DNA from: HRBIN12 sp035762085
GTDB taxonomy: Bacteria > Actinomycetota > UBA4738 > HRBIN12
Direction of reading: 5' to 3'
NCBI GenBank assembly: GCA_035762085.1
Contig: DASTPT010000048.1
Span: forward strand, 1 to 45,454
DNA: 45,454 nucleotides
Shown here in pieces: positions 1 through 7,965 of this stretch; positions within the stretch are counted from its first letter, which is position 1, and every line of letters starts with the position of its first letter. A program made the position numbers and the translations under genes. The notes beneath the pieces were generated by a model. It did not search any database and was not told the DNA's origin. It saw only the letters and a list, made by a program, of their open reading frames with translations.

Positions 1-658
1 CGTACGGCCCTCGATGGACGGTGGAGGCCACCGTCATCGCCGGCAGCTCCTCTCCCACCACGTCCCCGGCACCCGCGAACGGTACGGCGACCGGGAACGC
101 GATCTCGATGTCGCCGTCAGACTCCTCGTCGATCACGTCGAACATGACGATGAAGGGCGGTCCAGCCATCTGCGCACCGGCGCGTCCCACGGCCTCCCCC
201 ACGGCCGCGAACCCGGACGAGACGTCCTGCCCGATCGTGGCCATGGTCGCGTGCTTGCGGATCGCCGCGACGTGTTGCGCGGGGACCTCCTTCACCGTGA
301 CGTCGTACGGCATCACACCCTCCTTCCGGTCGATGAGTCTGCCGAGGAACACGAGCATCCGTTCGTGCCGATCGAGCTCGGACTCCAGGCGTGCGCGGTG
401 ACGGTCGAGGACCTTCGCAGCCACCTGCGGGTCGTCCGCGTCAAGCGCCTCACGGATTTCCTCGAGCGGCATGTCGAGCGAGCGCAGGACCCGGATCGCC
501 TCCGCGCGGTTGGCCTGTCCGTAGGTGTAGTACCGGTAGCCGGACGAGCGATCCACGACGGCCGGCACCAGCAGCCCGAGCGCGTCGTAGTGGCGGAGCG
601 CCTTGACCGACAGGCGCGTCATCTTCGAGAAGCGCCCGACCGGAACCAGATTCTCCAT
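1..658 (-). CDS. MerR family regulator with GyrI-like effector domain (3' end outside window)
   Basis: About 219 residues are visible and the gene runs off the left edge. Residues 4-73 form a MerR winged HTH, with the recognisable stretch KALRHYDALGLLVP followed by SGYRYY. A coiled-coil helix (about 75-115) leads into a GyrI-like/AraC effector-binding domain from about 117. This is the BmrR/TipA-like layout in which the C-terminal domain binds a small hydrophobic or cationic ligand and the protein untwists a long-spacer promoter. The ATG at 658 is preceded by a strong GAGGAGG ribosome site. Its own promoter (681-711) has the long spacer typical of MerR targets, so autoregulation is likely. 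The ligand cannot be told from sequence. Confidence 0.9.
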   Translation of the reverse strand, partial: MENLVPVGRFSKMTRLSVKALRHYDALGLLVPAVVDRSSGYRYYTYGQANRAEAIRVLRSLDMPLEEIREALDADDPQVAAKVLDRHRARLESELDRHERMLVFLGRLIDRKEGVMPYDVTVKEVPAQHVAAIRKHATMATIGQDVSSGFAAVGEAVGRAGAQMAGPPFIVMFDVIDEESDGDIEIAFPVAVPFAGAGDVVGEELPAMTVASTVHRGPY

Positions 659-680
659 GCCCGTCCCTCCTCAGGAACCC

Positions 681-711
681 ATCCTGGGACCTCCCCCTAC
701 AGGAGCGTCAA
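681..711 (-). promoter_or_regulatory. MerR-type promoter with 19-bp spacer
   Basis: Reading the minus strand, TTGACG (711-706) is separated by 19 bp from CAGGAT (686-681). The spacer contains a CTCC/GGAG dyad. A 19-bp spacer instead of 17 is the hallmark of promoters activated by MerR proteins, and this one lies directly upstream of the merR gene. The remaining bases to 822 hold nothing I recognise. Confidence 0.55.
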
Positions 712-822
712 GTCGAGCTTCGGGTCGGACGGCCCTCCGCGTCCGGGACTCCGATGGGCGCCGAAGCCATCGATCAGCATGCGGGCCGACACACGCAGGA
801 GATCGCGGCCGGGAAAGCGCTG

Positions 823-2100
823 TCAGTCGATGGGGAAGAACCGCGGGAGGTACGCTCGGTTCGCGTCGAGCAGGGAATCGAGCAGCGGGTGCGCGCGGTC
901 GGCGCTGGGCCCGAGCGGGTTCGTGAGGAGCGCCCTGAGCGCGAGCGTGCGGTCGCCGCTCATCGCGGCCGCGATCGCGAGTCTCTCGTACGCCTTCGCG
1001 TGCTGGACCAGGCCGAACATCTCCGCCGGGAGCGGACGGGTGGGGAGCGGATGGGCGCCCTCCCGGTCGACGCGGGCGGCCATCTCGACGACGTCGTCGT
1101 CCGCAAGGTTCGGGATGGCGCCGTCGTTCCGCACGTTCACGACCTGCACGTCGCCGGTGCCGGCCTGGAGCGACGCGACGAGCTGCGCGGCCGCCTCGCT
1201 GTAGAAGGCGCCGCCCCGCTCCTCGAGGAGCTTCGGCTTCTCATCCAGCGCCGGGTCCCGGTACAGGTCGAGAAGGCCGGCCTCGATCTCCATGACCTCC
1301 TCGGCTCGTGTCCGCTCACCCGAGCGCTGATGCTCGAGGATCTCATCGGTCAGGTAGTAGTACTGCAGGTAGTAGCTCGGGATGGCTCCGAGCGCGCGGA
1401 TGACCTCGACGGGCGTGCCGGTGTCTTCGGCGATCCGGTCGGCCGACGTCTCGAGGATCTCAGGCAGCCGGTCGACCCCGTCGACCTTCACCGCTCGCTC
1501 CCACGACAGGTGGTTCAGCCCGACGTGCTCGAGCTCGACGCGCCCGGGCTCCACCCCGAACCGCGCCGCCAGCTCGCGTTGGTACGTGATCGCGATGTTG
1601 CACAGGCCGATCGCCCGGTGGCCGGCGTCGAGCAGCGCCTGCGTCACCAACCCGGTTGGGTTCGTGAAGTCCACGAACCAGGCGCCCGCCGCCCCGCGGC
1701 GCTCCGTCTCCTCCGCGAGCTCGAGCACGACCGGCACCGTCCGCAGCGCCTTCGCGAAGCCGCCCGGCCCGGTGGTCTCCTGTCCGATGCAGCCGAAACT
1801 CGGGGGGATGGTCTCATCGAGGTAGCGGGCCTGCTGGCCGCCGATCCGTAGCTGGACGATCACGAAGTCCGCCCCGTCGAGCGCCGAATCGCGGTCCTCG
1901 GTCGGCACGAGCTGCCCGGCCCAGTCGACCTTGCGGAGCATGCGCTCGGCGAGCGCGCCGACGACCGAGAGGCGATCCGGGTCGACGTCGAGCAGTGCGA
2001 GCACGTCCATAGGGAAGCGGTCGGCGCGTCGCGCGAAACCCTCGACGAGCTCCGGCGTGTAGGTGCTGCCGGCGCCGACGACCGCTACCTTCACACCCAT
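823..2100 (-). CDS. GH4 family 6-phospho-glycosidase
   Basis: 425 aa. Glycoside hydrolase family 4 enzymes use NAD+ and a divalent metal to cleave 6-phospho-glycosides in the cytoplasm by a redox-elimination mechanism. The N-terminal Rossmann motif is AVVGAGSTYTPEL (residues 6-18). The family stretch IGQETTGPGG is at 105-114, and the metal ligands are expected at Cys167 (GLCNIA) and His197 (GLNHLSW). The 6-phospho-beta-glucosidase subgroup, which includes chitobiose-6-phosphate hydrolase ChbF, is the closest type I recognise. The usual Pro of CN(I/V)P is Ala here. The ATG at 2100 is chosen because a longer reading would translate through the operator at 2135-2153. It is divergent from the amino-sugar operon and probably shares its operator. 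Confidence 0.88.
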   Translation of the reverse strand: MGVKVAVVGAGSTYTPELVEGFARRADRFPMDVLALLDVDPDRLSVVGALAERMLRKVDWAGQLVPTEDRDSALDGADFVIVQLRIGGQQARYLDETIPPSFGCIGQETTGPGGFAKALRTVPVVLELAEETERRGAAGAWFVDFTNPTGLVTQALLDAGHRAIGLCNIAITYQRELAARFGVEPGRVELEHVGLNHLSWERAVKVDGVDRLPEILETSADRIAEDTGTPVEVIRALGAIPSYYLQYYYLTDEILEHQRSGERTRAEEVMEIEAGLLDLYRDPALDEKPKLLEERGGAFYSEAAAQLVASLQAGTGDVQVVNVRNDGAIPNLADDDVVEMAARVDREGAHPLPTRPLPAEMFGLVQHAKAYERLAIAAAMSGDRTLALRALLTNPLGPSADRAHPLLDSLLDANRAYLPRFFPID

Positions 2101-2119
2101 GGTTTGGACAGCGTACACT
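2090..2119 (+). promoter_or_regulatory. Promoter of the SIS-led operon (leaderless)
   Basis: TTCACA at 2090-2095 and TACACT at 2114-2119 are separated by 18 bp. Seven bases then lead to the ATG at 2127, so transcription should begin at or next to the start codon. There is no ribosome site. The -35 lies inside the first codons of the divergent GH4 gene. Confidence 0.55.
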
Positions 2120-2126
2120 CGCAGCC

Positions 2127-3200
2127 ATGAAATCGTTAGGAAACTTTCCTGACCCATTCCTGTCCGAGATCGCGGCCCAGCCCGACGCGATCCGCCGCGC
2201 CGCGGCCGCGATGGACGAGCAGCGAGACGTCCTTGACCGCATCCGGGAGGCCAGCACCTCCGCCCACACCCTCGTGTTCACCGGCATGGGCAGCTCATAC
2301 GACGCCTGCTACCCCGTCGTGAACGACCTGGCGGGACGCGGGGTCGCGTCGTTGCTCATCGACTCGGCGGAGCTGCTCCATTTCCGGCGGCCGATCCTGA
2401 ACGCGCAGACGCTCGTCGTGATCGTCAGCCAGTCCGGGGAGAGCGCCGAGATCGTACGCCTCGCGACGGAGATCTCGAGACAGCGGATGCGTCCGTTCGT
2501 CGTGTCGATCACGAACGGGCTCGCGAACGACCTGGCGCGCCGAGCCGACATCCGTCTGGACACCTGGGCCGGCGTCGAGACCGGCCCCTCGACGAAGACC
2601 TTCGCCGCGGCGATGACCACCCTCGCGGGGCTCGCCCGGTTGCTGGCTGGAGACGGCGTCGACACGGCCATCGACAGGACGCGCACCGCGGCCGAGGGCG
2701 CCGCGCTCGCCGTCGAGCGCCTGCTCGACGACCCCGAGACGTACGCGGCAGAACTCGCGGATCACCTCACCGGACGGGACGTGATGGTCGTGCTCGGGCG
2801 CGGTCCCGCTCGCGCGGCCGCAGAGATGGGCGCCCTGATCCTGAAGGAGTCCGGAGTGATGGCCGAGTCGCTGGAGTCGGCGATGTTCCGCCACGGCCCA
2901 CTCGAGCTCGCCGGCCCGGGCATGTCGGCGATCGTCATCGCCACCGAGCCCGAGACACGGCGGCTCGACCTCGCCCTCGCGGCCGACCTGGTGAAGGCGG
3001 GGGCGTCGGTGCTCGTCGTCACCCCGGACGGCGAGCAGCCGAAGGGCACGCAAGCGGTCGCGACGAGCTACCTGGACCGGTCGCTCGTCTCGACGGTCTC
3101 GATCGTCCCGGTGCAGCTGCTGGCGTGGAAGCTCGCTCAGGAAGCCGGCCGCACGCCCGGCGCGTACACGCGTGCGTCGAAGGTGACCACGCGTGAGTGA
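2127..3200 (+). CDS. Double-SIS-domain sugar isomerase/deaminase (GlmS C-terminal-like)
   Basis: 357 aa. Two sugar isomerase (SIS) domains resemble the isomerase half of GlmS, without the glutaminase half. The first has FTGMGSSYDA (51-60) and VSQSGES (100-106). The second, from about 205, has the GlmS-type stretch ESLESAMFRHGPLEL. Stand-alone proteins of this form include glucosamine-6-phosphate deaminases and AgaS. With a phospho-glycosidase, a deacetylase and an amino-sugar-type kinase around it, conversion of glucosamine-6-phosphate to fructose-6-phosphate is the likely job, but this is inference. The start overlaps a likely transcription start, and the operator at 2135-2153 falls in codons 3-9. 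It overlaps the next gene by 8 bp. Confidence 0.85.
   Translation: MKSLGNFPDPFLSEIAAQPDAIRRAAAAMDEQRDVLDRIREASTSAHTLVFTGMGSSYDACYPVVNDLAGRGVASLLIDSAELLHFRRPILNAQTLVVIVSQSGESAEIVRLATEISRQRMRPFVVSITNGLANDLARRADIRLDTWAGVETGPSTKTFAAAMTTLAGLARLLAGDGVDTAIDRTRTAAEGAALAVERLLDDPETYAAELADHLTGRDVMVVLGRGPARAAAEMGALILKESGVMAESLESAMFRHGPLELAGPGMSAIVIATEPETRRLDLALAADLVKAGASVLVVTPDGEQPKGTQAVATSYLDRSLVSTVSIVPVQLLAWKLAQEAGRTPGAYTRASKVTTRE
2135..2153. promoter_or_regulatory. 19-bp palindromic operator, ROK-repressor-like
   Basis: GTTAGGAAACTTTCCTGAC is an inverted repeat with one mismatched pair around a central C; the inner AGGAAA-C-TTTCCT is perfect. This form resembles operators of ROK-family sugar repressors, including, as I recall it, the actinobacterial chitosanase regulator CsnR. 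It lies about 8-26 bases downstream of the predicted transcription start of the rightward operon and upstream of the leftward GH4 gene, so one bound repressor could block both. No ROK gene is in the window. Confidence 0.6.
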
Positions 3201-3813
3201 GACGGCTCGGCGCGTCGCGCTCACGTTCGACGCCGAGCACCCGGATCGACCGCTGTGTCCAGCCGGTAATGCCGAGATCATCCTGGATCTCCTGCGGTCC
3301 GCCGGCGTCCGCGCGACGTTCTTCGTCCAGGGACGATGGGCCCGTTCGCAACCCGACGTTGCCCGTCGGATCCCCGCAGACGGTCATCTGGTCGGGAACC
3401 ACTCGAACTACCACGTTCGTATGCCCTACCTGTCGGATGACGGCATCCGGGCCGACGTTGCCGAAGCGCAGGATGCCATCCGCGAGATCTGCGGAGTGGA
3501 CCCCCGGCCGTGGTTCCGATGCCCGTTCGGGGAGGGCGCCGACGACGCCCGCGTGCTCGAGGCCCTGGAGGGGCTCGGCTACCGCAACGTCGGCTGGGAC
3601 GTCGAGGTCGAGGACTGGGAGCCTTGGCGCACCGCAGAGGAGATCGCCCGCGACGCTCTGGCCGGCGCCCTCGATCATGGCGACGGGGCGGTCGTGCTCC
3701 TGCACGCGTGGCCGGGACCGACCGCCGATGCGCTGCCAGGGATCCTCGACGGGCTCGCCGGGGCAGGATGCAGGGTCGTGGCCCTCGACGAGCTGGAGCG
3801 GGTGGGGTCGTGA
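3193..3813 (+). CDS. Polysaccharide deacetylase, NodB domain
   Basis: 206 aa, GTG start overlapping the upstream stop. Almost the whole protein is a NodB (carbohydrate esterase 4) domain. TFDAE (11-15) is motif 1. H70-S-N-Y-H74 supplies the two metal histidines. RCPFG (109-113) is motif 3, the DVEVEDW region (136-142) motif 4 and LLH171 motif 5. Motif 1 is normally TFDD, and the second Asp is not conserved here. No signal peptide is visible, so it should act in the cytoplasm. In this operon it probably removes N-acetyl groups from an imported amino sugar or chito-oligosaccharide; the exact substrate is not readable. Confidence 0.85.
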   Translation: MSETARRVALTFDAEHPDRPLCPAGNAEIILDLLRSAGVRATFFVQGRWARSQPDVARRIPADGHLVGNHSNYHVRMPYLSDDGIRADVAEAQDAIREICGVDPRPWFRCPFGEGADDARVLEALEGLGYRNVGWDVEVEDWEPWRTAEEIARDALAGALDHGDGAVVLLHAWPGPTADALPGILDGLAGAGCRVVALDELERVGS

Positions 3814-4835
3814 CCCGGCCTGCCGTGGTTGCTGTCGACGGCGGCGGTTCGAAGGTCGACGCCGTACTGCTGTCTCGTGCCGGGGATGTGCTCGGCGCCG
3901 CCCGCGTGCCGGACCCGAAATGGGAGGACACGGGCGACGAGCTTCATATGGACTCGATCGCCGCCGCGCTCGAGGCCGCTGCCCGAGATGCCGGCATCGA
4001 CGCGCAGATCCGCCCGATCGCCGACCTCGGCGTCTACTGCCTCGCCGGCGCCGACCTGCCAGCCGACGACCGCCGGATCCTGCGGGGGCTGGGGCGGCGC
4101 GGCTTCACGACGGAGGACGTCCTGCGCAACGACACGTTCGCGGTCCTCCGAGCGGGAACCGAGCGCGACTGGGGTGTCGGCATCGTCTGCGGGTTCGGGA
4201 CGAACTGCTCGGGCATCGCGCCGGACGGACGGCAGTACCGACTGGCGGCGTTCGGCGCCATGTCGGGCGACTGGGGCGGCGCGTCCGAGATCGGCCAGGC
4301 GGCACTGTGGCACGCGCTCCGCGCTCGGGATGGCCGTGGTCCGCGGACCTCGCTGGCGACGAGCGTGCCGGCGTGGTTCGGGCTCCGAACGCCGAGGCAG
4401 GTGATGGAGCGGCTGTACTTCCGGCGACTGGACCCGACACGCCTGGCCGAGCTCGCGCCCGTCGTGTTCCAGGATGCCGACAAGGGAGATCCGATCTCCC
4501 GCGCGCTCGTCGACCGGCAGGCGGACGAGATCGTCCTCATGGCGCGGGCGGCGATCCGCCGGCTCGGGATGCGCGCGCTGGACGTCGACGTGGTGCTGGG
4601 CGGTGGCATCTTCCGCAACCGCTTCCCGCCGTTCTTCGAGCGCATCGGAACTGGGCTGCACGACGTAGCCGAGCGGGCGAGGATGGTGGTGCTCGACGCC
4701 CCCCCGGTGGTGGGGGCCGCGATCCTGGCCCTCGACCGGATCGGCGCGTCGCGCAGCGCGAAGACGAGGGCGCGGGACGCCCTTACCTACGCACGCCTCT
4801 CAGAGCACGCCGTCCCGCACTCGAGGAAGGGGTGA
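3810..4835 (+). CDS. BadF/BadG/BcrA/BcrD-type sugar kinase (N-acetylglucosamine kinase-like)
   Basis: 341 aa, GTG start in a GTGA overlap with the deacetylase stop. The phosphate-1 loop of the ASKHA fold is VVAVDGGGSKVDA (6-18). A second glycine-rich segment (VGIVCGFGTNCSG) and SGDWGGASEIG match the BadF/BadG family, whose sugar-active members phosphorylate glucosamine or N-acetylglucosamine. Near the C-terminus DVDVVLGGGIFRN is the adenosine-binding motif. Phosphorylation of an imported amino sugar would feed the GH4 and SIS enzymes. The activator-ATPase alternative within this family is unlikely, because no dehydratase or reductase partner is near. Confidence 0.82.
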   Translation: MTRPAVVAVDGGGSKVDAVLLSRAGDVLGAARVPDPKWEDTGDELHMDSIAAALEAAARDAGIDAQIRPIADLGVYCLAGADLPADDRRILRGLGRRGFTTEDVLRNDTFAVLRAGTERDWGVGIVCGFGTNCSGIAPDGRQYRLAAFGAMSGDWGGASEIGQAALWHALRARDGRGPRTSLATSVPAWFGLRTPRQVMERLYFRRLDPTRLAELAPVVFQDADKGDPISRALVDRQADEIVLMARAAIRRLGMRALDVDVVLGGGIFRNRFPPFFERIGTGLHDVAERARMVVLDAPPVVGAAILALDRIGASRSAKTRARDALTYARLSEHAVPHSRKG

Positions 4836-4838
4836 TCG

Positions 4839-6035
4839 ATGGCGAGGATCGCCCTCGATGGCGTCACGAAGATCTTCGGCGGCACCGTAGTGGCGGTCGA
4901 CGACCTGTCGCTCGAGATCGCCGATGGCGAGTTCATGGTCCTCGTCGGCCCGTCCGGATGCGGCAAGTCGACGATCCTGCGGATCCTCGCCGGTCTCGAG
5001 GAGGTCACGGCCGGCGAGGTCACGATCGGCGATCTCCAGGTGACCGATCTGCCGCCGAAGGACCGGGACGTGGCGATGGTCTTCCAGAACTACGCGCTCT
5101 ATCCGCACATGACCGTCGAGGAGAACGTAGGGTTCGGGCTGCGGCTACGGAAGACCCCCAAGGCCGAGATCAGCGAGCGGGTCATGCGAGCGGCCCGGAT
5201 CCTCGGGCTCGAGACGCTGCTCGACCGCAAGCCCGCAGCGCTGTCCGGTGGGCAGCGTCAGCGGGTCGCGATGGGCCGGGCGATGGTGCGTGAGCCGGTC
5301 GCGTTCCTCATGGACGAGCCCCTCTCGAACCTGGATGCCAAGCTCCGCGTGCAGATGCGGGCCCAGCTCGCACAGCTCCACGAACGGCTCGGCACGACGA
5401 CGGTCTACGTGACGCACGATCAGGTCGAGGCGATGACGCTCGGGCAGCGCGTTGCCGTGCTCCGCGACGGAGTCCTGCAGCAGGTCGACACGCCACAGAA
5501 CCTCTACAACCACCCGGCGAACCTGTTCGTGGCGGCCTTCATCGGCTCGCCGCCGATGAACCTCGTAGAAGCACGCATCGAGCGCGGCCGCGTCTCGTTC
5601 GCCGGTTTCGAGGTCCCGCTCGCCGAGGGAACGGCGGATCTCGTCGCGGACGACGGCCGATCGCTGATCCTCGGGATCCGCCCCTCGGACCTCGAGGACG
5701 TCGACGTCTGGTCGAACCCCGAGCTGCCGACGATCGAGGTCACGGCCGACGTGACCGAGGAGCTCGGATCCGAGGTCAACGTGCTGTTCGGGATCGACGC
5801 CCCGCCGGTCGCGCTCGAGGAGACGATGGCGGCGGCCGACGAGCCCGGCGAGGAGGGCGCGTTCCTGTTGGAGGGCGATGAGCGGACGATCTTCTGTGCA
5901 CGCGTGGACGCCCGCACGAGGGCCCGCCCAGGACACACGATGCGCCTATCCGTCGACCCGGCGCGTTTCCACTTCTTCGACCCGGAGACGGGTGCCGCCA
6001 TGGGCGCTCGCCGACCGGCCACCGCACCGCCCTAG
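4839..6035 (+). CDS. Carbohydrate ABC transporter ATP-binding protein (MsmX/UgpC/MalK type)
   Basis: 398 aa, ATG start with GGAAGGGG upstream. Walker A is GPSGCGKST (37-45), the Q-loop is VFQNY, the signature LSGGQ lies at 135-139, Walker B ends in FLMDEP with catalytic Glu160, and the switch His is His193 (YVTHDQ). The C-terminal 150 residues form the TOBE/OB regulatory domain of carbohydrate-importer ATPases. No permease or binding protein lies in the window, so this ATPase must serve permeases encoded elsewhere, as MsmX-type multitask ATPases do. It closes the amino-sugar operon. Confidence 0.93.
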   Translation: MARIALDGVTKIFGGTVVAVDDLSLEIADGEFMVLVGPSGCGKSTILRILAGLEEVTAGEVTIGDLQVTDLPPKDRDVAMVFQNYALYPHMTVEENVGFGLRLRKTPKAEISERVMRAARILGLETLLDRKPAALSGGQRQRVAMGRAMVREPVAFLMDEPLSNLDAKLRVQMRAQLAQLHERLGTTTVYVTHDQVEAMTLGQRVAVLRDGVLQQVDTPQNLYNHPANLFVAAFIGSPPMNLVEARIERGRVSFAGFEVPLAEGTADLVADDGRSLILGIRPSDLEDVDVWSNPELPTIEVTADVTEELGSEVNVLFGIDAPPVALEETMAAADEPGEEGAFLLEGDERTIFCARVDARTRARPGHTMRLSVDPARFHFFDPETGAAMGARRPATAPP

Positions 6036-6157
6036 CCCATCGAGGCCGGAGCCGGCGCCCCCGGCTCGAACGGCAGCCAGCACTCGACGACGGTGCCGCC
6101 GCCCGGCGCGCCCTCGACGCCCCGCCGCAGCCACGGCGTCACGCGCACGTGGTCCAT
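6032..6157 (-). pseudogene. 41-codon ORF resembling the tail of a histidine-kinase ATPase domain
   Basis: A short open frame (ATG at 6157) ends in GGGTVVECWLPFEPG, which looks like the last strand of a HATPase_c domain (pattern G-x-G-T-x-x-x-x-L-P). It has no ribosome site, starts just downstream of the adenosine-specific kinase, and its stop overlaps the ABC ATPase stop. It may be a relic of a sensor kinase gene or chance; I favour a relic only weakly. Confidence 0.25.
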
Positions 6158-6165
6158 CGACGCGT

Positions 6166-6648
6166 TCACAGCTTGTAGCCGAAGCGGCGGAGCATCGCCT
6201 TGCGCTCCGTCACGTCGTCCTCGGTCTCGACGCCGAGGGGCGATGCCCCGTCCACCACGCCCAGGACCGCGCGCCCGAGCTCGCTCTGGCCGACGACGAC
6301 CTCGAGCCGGTTCGCGGTCGCGCAGAAGATGCGGCAGACCTCGGGGACGGCCTTCACGGCGTTCAGGACGTTGATCGGGAAGGCCTCGCGGAGCGCGATC
6401 ACGAACGAGTGCCCGGCGCCGATCGCCTCCGCGTTGCGGACGGCGATGTCGATCAGCTCCTGGTCGTTCCCGCTCCAACGGATCAGGCATGGTCCGCTCG
6501 CCTCGCAGAACGCCACGCCGAACCGCAGGCCGGGTGCGGATCCCACGAGCGCCTCGTGCAGGTCCTCAACGGTCTTGATGAAGTGCGACTGGCCGAGGAT
6601 GACGTTCAGGTCCTCGGGCTTGTCGAACGCGACGGTCGAGATGTCCAC
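6166..6648 (-). CDS. Adenosine-specific kinase family protein (PF04008-like)
   Basis: 160 aa. The opening FDKPEDLNVILGQSHFIKT and the following VEDLHEALVGSAPGLRFGVAF match the small adenosine-specific kinase family best known from archaeal structures. The segment SGNDQELIDIAVRNAEAIGAG and C-terminal LGVETEDDVTERKAMLRRFGYKL are also typical. Length agrees with the family (about 160). The family binds adenosine or AMP; its physiological role in bacteria is unclear. It is 28 bp downstream of the M20 peptidase on the same strand, so co-transcription is likely. Confidence 0.85.
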   Translation of the reverse strand: MDISTVAFDKPEDLNVILGQSHFIKTVEDLHEALVGSAPGLRFGVAFCEASGPCLIRWSGNDQELIDIAVRNAEAIGAGHSFVIALREAFPINVLNAVKAVPEVCRIFCATANRLEVVVGQSELGRAVLGVVDGASPLGVETEDDVTERKAMLRRFGYKL

Positions 6649-6676
6649 GGGGAAGCTCCCATCTCGCTCGGGGTGC

Positions 6677-7861
6677 CTACACGCTGCCGAGCCTGGACAC
6701 TAGACCCGCCAGCAGCGAGATGCGAGGAACCACGCTGGTCAGGTCGACCCACTCCTTCGGGCCGTGGTCGTCGCCCCCCACCGGCCCCAGCCCGTCGAGC
6801 GTCGGCACGCCGGCCGCCGACGTCGTGTTCGCGTCCGAGGCCCCGCCGGTCGAGGCGTCCCGCAGCTCGAAGCCGAGGTCGCGCGCGACGCCGACCGCGA
6901 GGGCCGCGAGCCGAGCGCTCGGCGCGGTCTTCTCCATCGGGCGGTGGCCGGCCGCCTGCCGGAGGGCCGCGGTGACGTCGGGCACCGTGTGTTCGCCGGC
7001 GATCCGCTCGACCTCGGCCTCGACGGCCCGGAGCGTCTCCTCGGCCGGCGAGCGGACGTCCACCTCGATCGTGCAGCGATCGGGGACGACGTTCGTCCGG
7101 GTGCCGCCCCGGACGACGCCGACGTTCACGGTCACGTCGGGCCAGCGCCCGTTCAGCGCCTGGAGCGCCACGGTCTTGTGCGCCGCCTCCAGGATCGCGC
7201 TGCGACCGCGCTCGGGCTCGACGCCCGCGTGCGCCGCGCGCCCCACGATGTCGATCGCGTAGTCGCTCACGCCCTTGCGCGCCGAGACGATGTCGCCGTT
7301 CTCGCGCGCACCCTCGAGCACGAGCGCGACGTCGGCGTCGGCCGCGAGCCTCACGATGACGTCGTGCGAGAACGGCGAGCCGATTTCCTCGTCCGGGTTG
7401 TTCACGTACGTGATCCGCTCGAAGCGGTCGAAGCCGGCCTCCTGGAGGATCTCGACGGCGAAGAACCCAGCGAGCAGGCCGCCCTTCATGTCCGAGACCC
7501 CGGGGCCGAACGCGCGCTCGCCCTCGATCCGGAACGGGCGCTCGGCGGCGGTGCCCGGGTCGAACACCGTGTCGGTGTGGCCGATCACGAGCACGCGCGG
7601 GCCGCCCGAACCGTCGAGTCGCCCGATCAACAGGTCGCCGAGCTGCGGCTCGCCCGCCCCCGGGCGGTGTGGGATCCGCTCGACCGACCAGCCGTGCGAC
7701 CGGAACCGCGCCTCGCACAGGTCCGCGACCCGGTTCACGCCCTCGGGCGTGTAGGAGCCGCTGTCGACGTTCACCGCCTCCTCGAGCGCCTCGACGAAGT
7801 CGTCGTAACGCCGGGCCGCGAGCTCCTTCAGCGCCTCCGCGCGGGCCTCGCCGCCGTTCAT
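6677..7861 (-). CDS. M20 family metallopeptidase (carboxypeptidase G2/ArgE-like)
   Basis: 394 aa. Zinc ligands and catalytic residues of the M20 family are in order: His95 in GHTDTVF, Asp124 in GVSDMKGG (bridging), catalytic Glu158 and ligand Glu159 in NPDEEIGS, and the C-terminal His366 in GGDDHGPKEW. A dimerisation domain (about 185-300) carries HAGVEPERGRSA, common in glutamate-carboxypeptidase-like members. There is no signal peptide. The reaction should be hydrolysis of an N-acyl or peptide amide bond; the substrate (N-acyl amino acid, folate-type conjugate or dipeptide) is not determinable. It is divergent from the PlsC gene across about 100 bp. Confidence 0.9.
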   Translation of the reverse strand: MNGGEARAEALKELAARRYDDFVEALEEAVNVDSGSYTPEGVNRVADLCEARFRSHGWSVERIPHRPGAGEPQLGDLLIGRLDGSGGPRVLVIGHTDTVFDPGTAAERPFRIEGERAFGPGVSDMKGGLLAGFFAVEILQEAGFDRFERITYVNNPDEEIGSPFSHDVIVRLAADADVALVLEGARENGDIVSARKGVSDYAIDIVGRAAHAGVEPERGRSAILEAAHKTVALQALNGRWPDVTVNVGVVRGGTRTNVVPDRCTIEVDVRSPAEETLRAVEAEVERIAGEHTVPDVTAALRQAAGHRPMEKTAPSARLAALAVGVARDLGFELRDASTGGASDANTTSAAGVPTLDGLGPVGGDDHGPKEWVDLTSVVPRISLLAGLVSRLGSV

Positions 7862-7953
7862 GTCGTCCGTCCTCGGGTCATGCCGTCGCTCCTCGGGTTG
7901 GCCGGCCCCATGCTATCGGCGGGTCCCGCGGCCGGGCCGGTCCGTGCGTCCGA

Positions 7954-7959
7954 TAGCAT
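7954..7959 (+). promoter_or_regulatory. -10 element, leaderless start for PlsC-like gene
   Basis: TAGCAT lies six bases before the GTG at 7966, the distance expected when transcription starts on the start codon. No -35 match and no ribosome site are visible. Confidence 0.4.
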
Positions 7960-7965
7960 CCGGGC

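Noticed and set aside
14..1851. Long plus-strand frames over the merR and GH4 genes
   Set aside because: Arg-rich antisense shadows with no domain; opposite-strand genes carry full family motifs.
2101..2157. Upstream ATG at 2157 as GH4 start
   Set aside because: It would translate the operator and divergent start region; the Rossmann motif begins right after ATG 2100.
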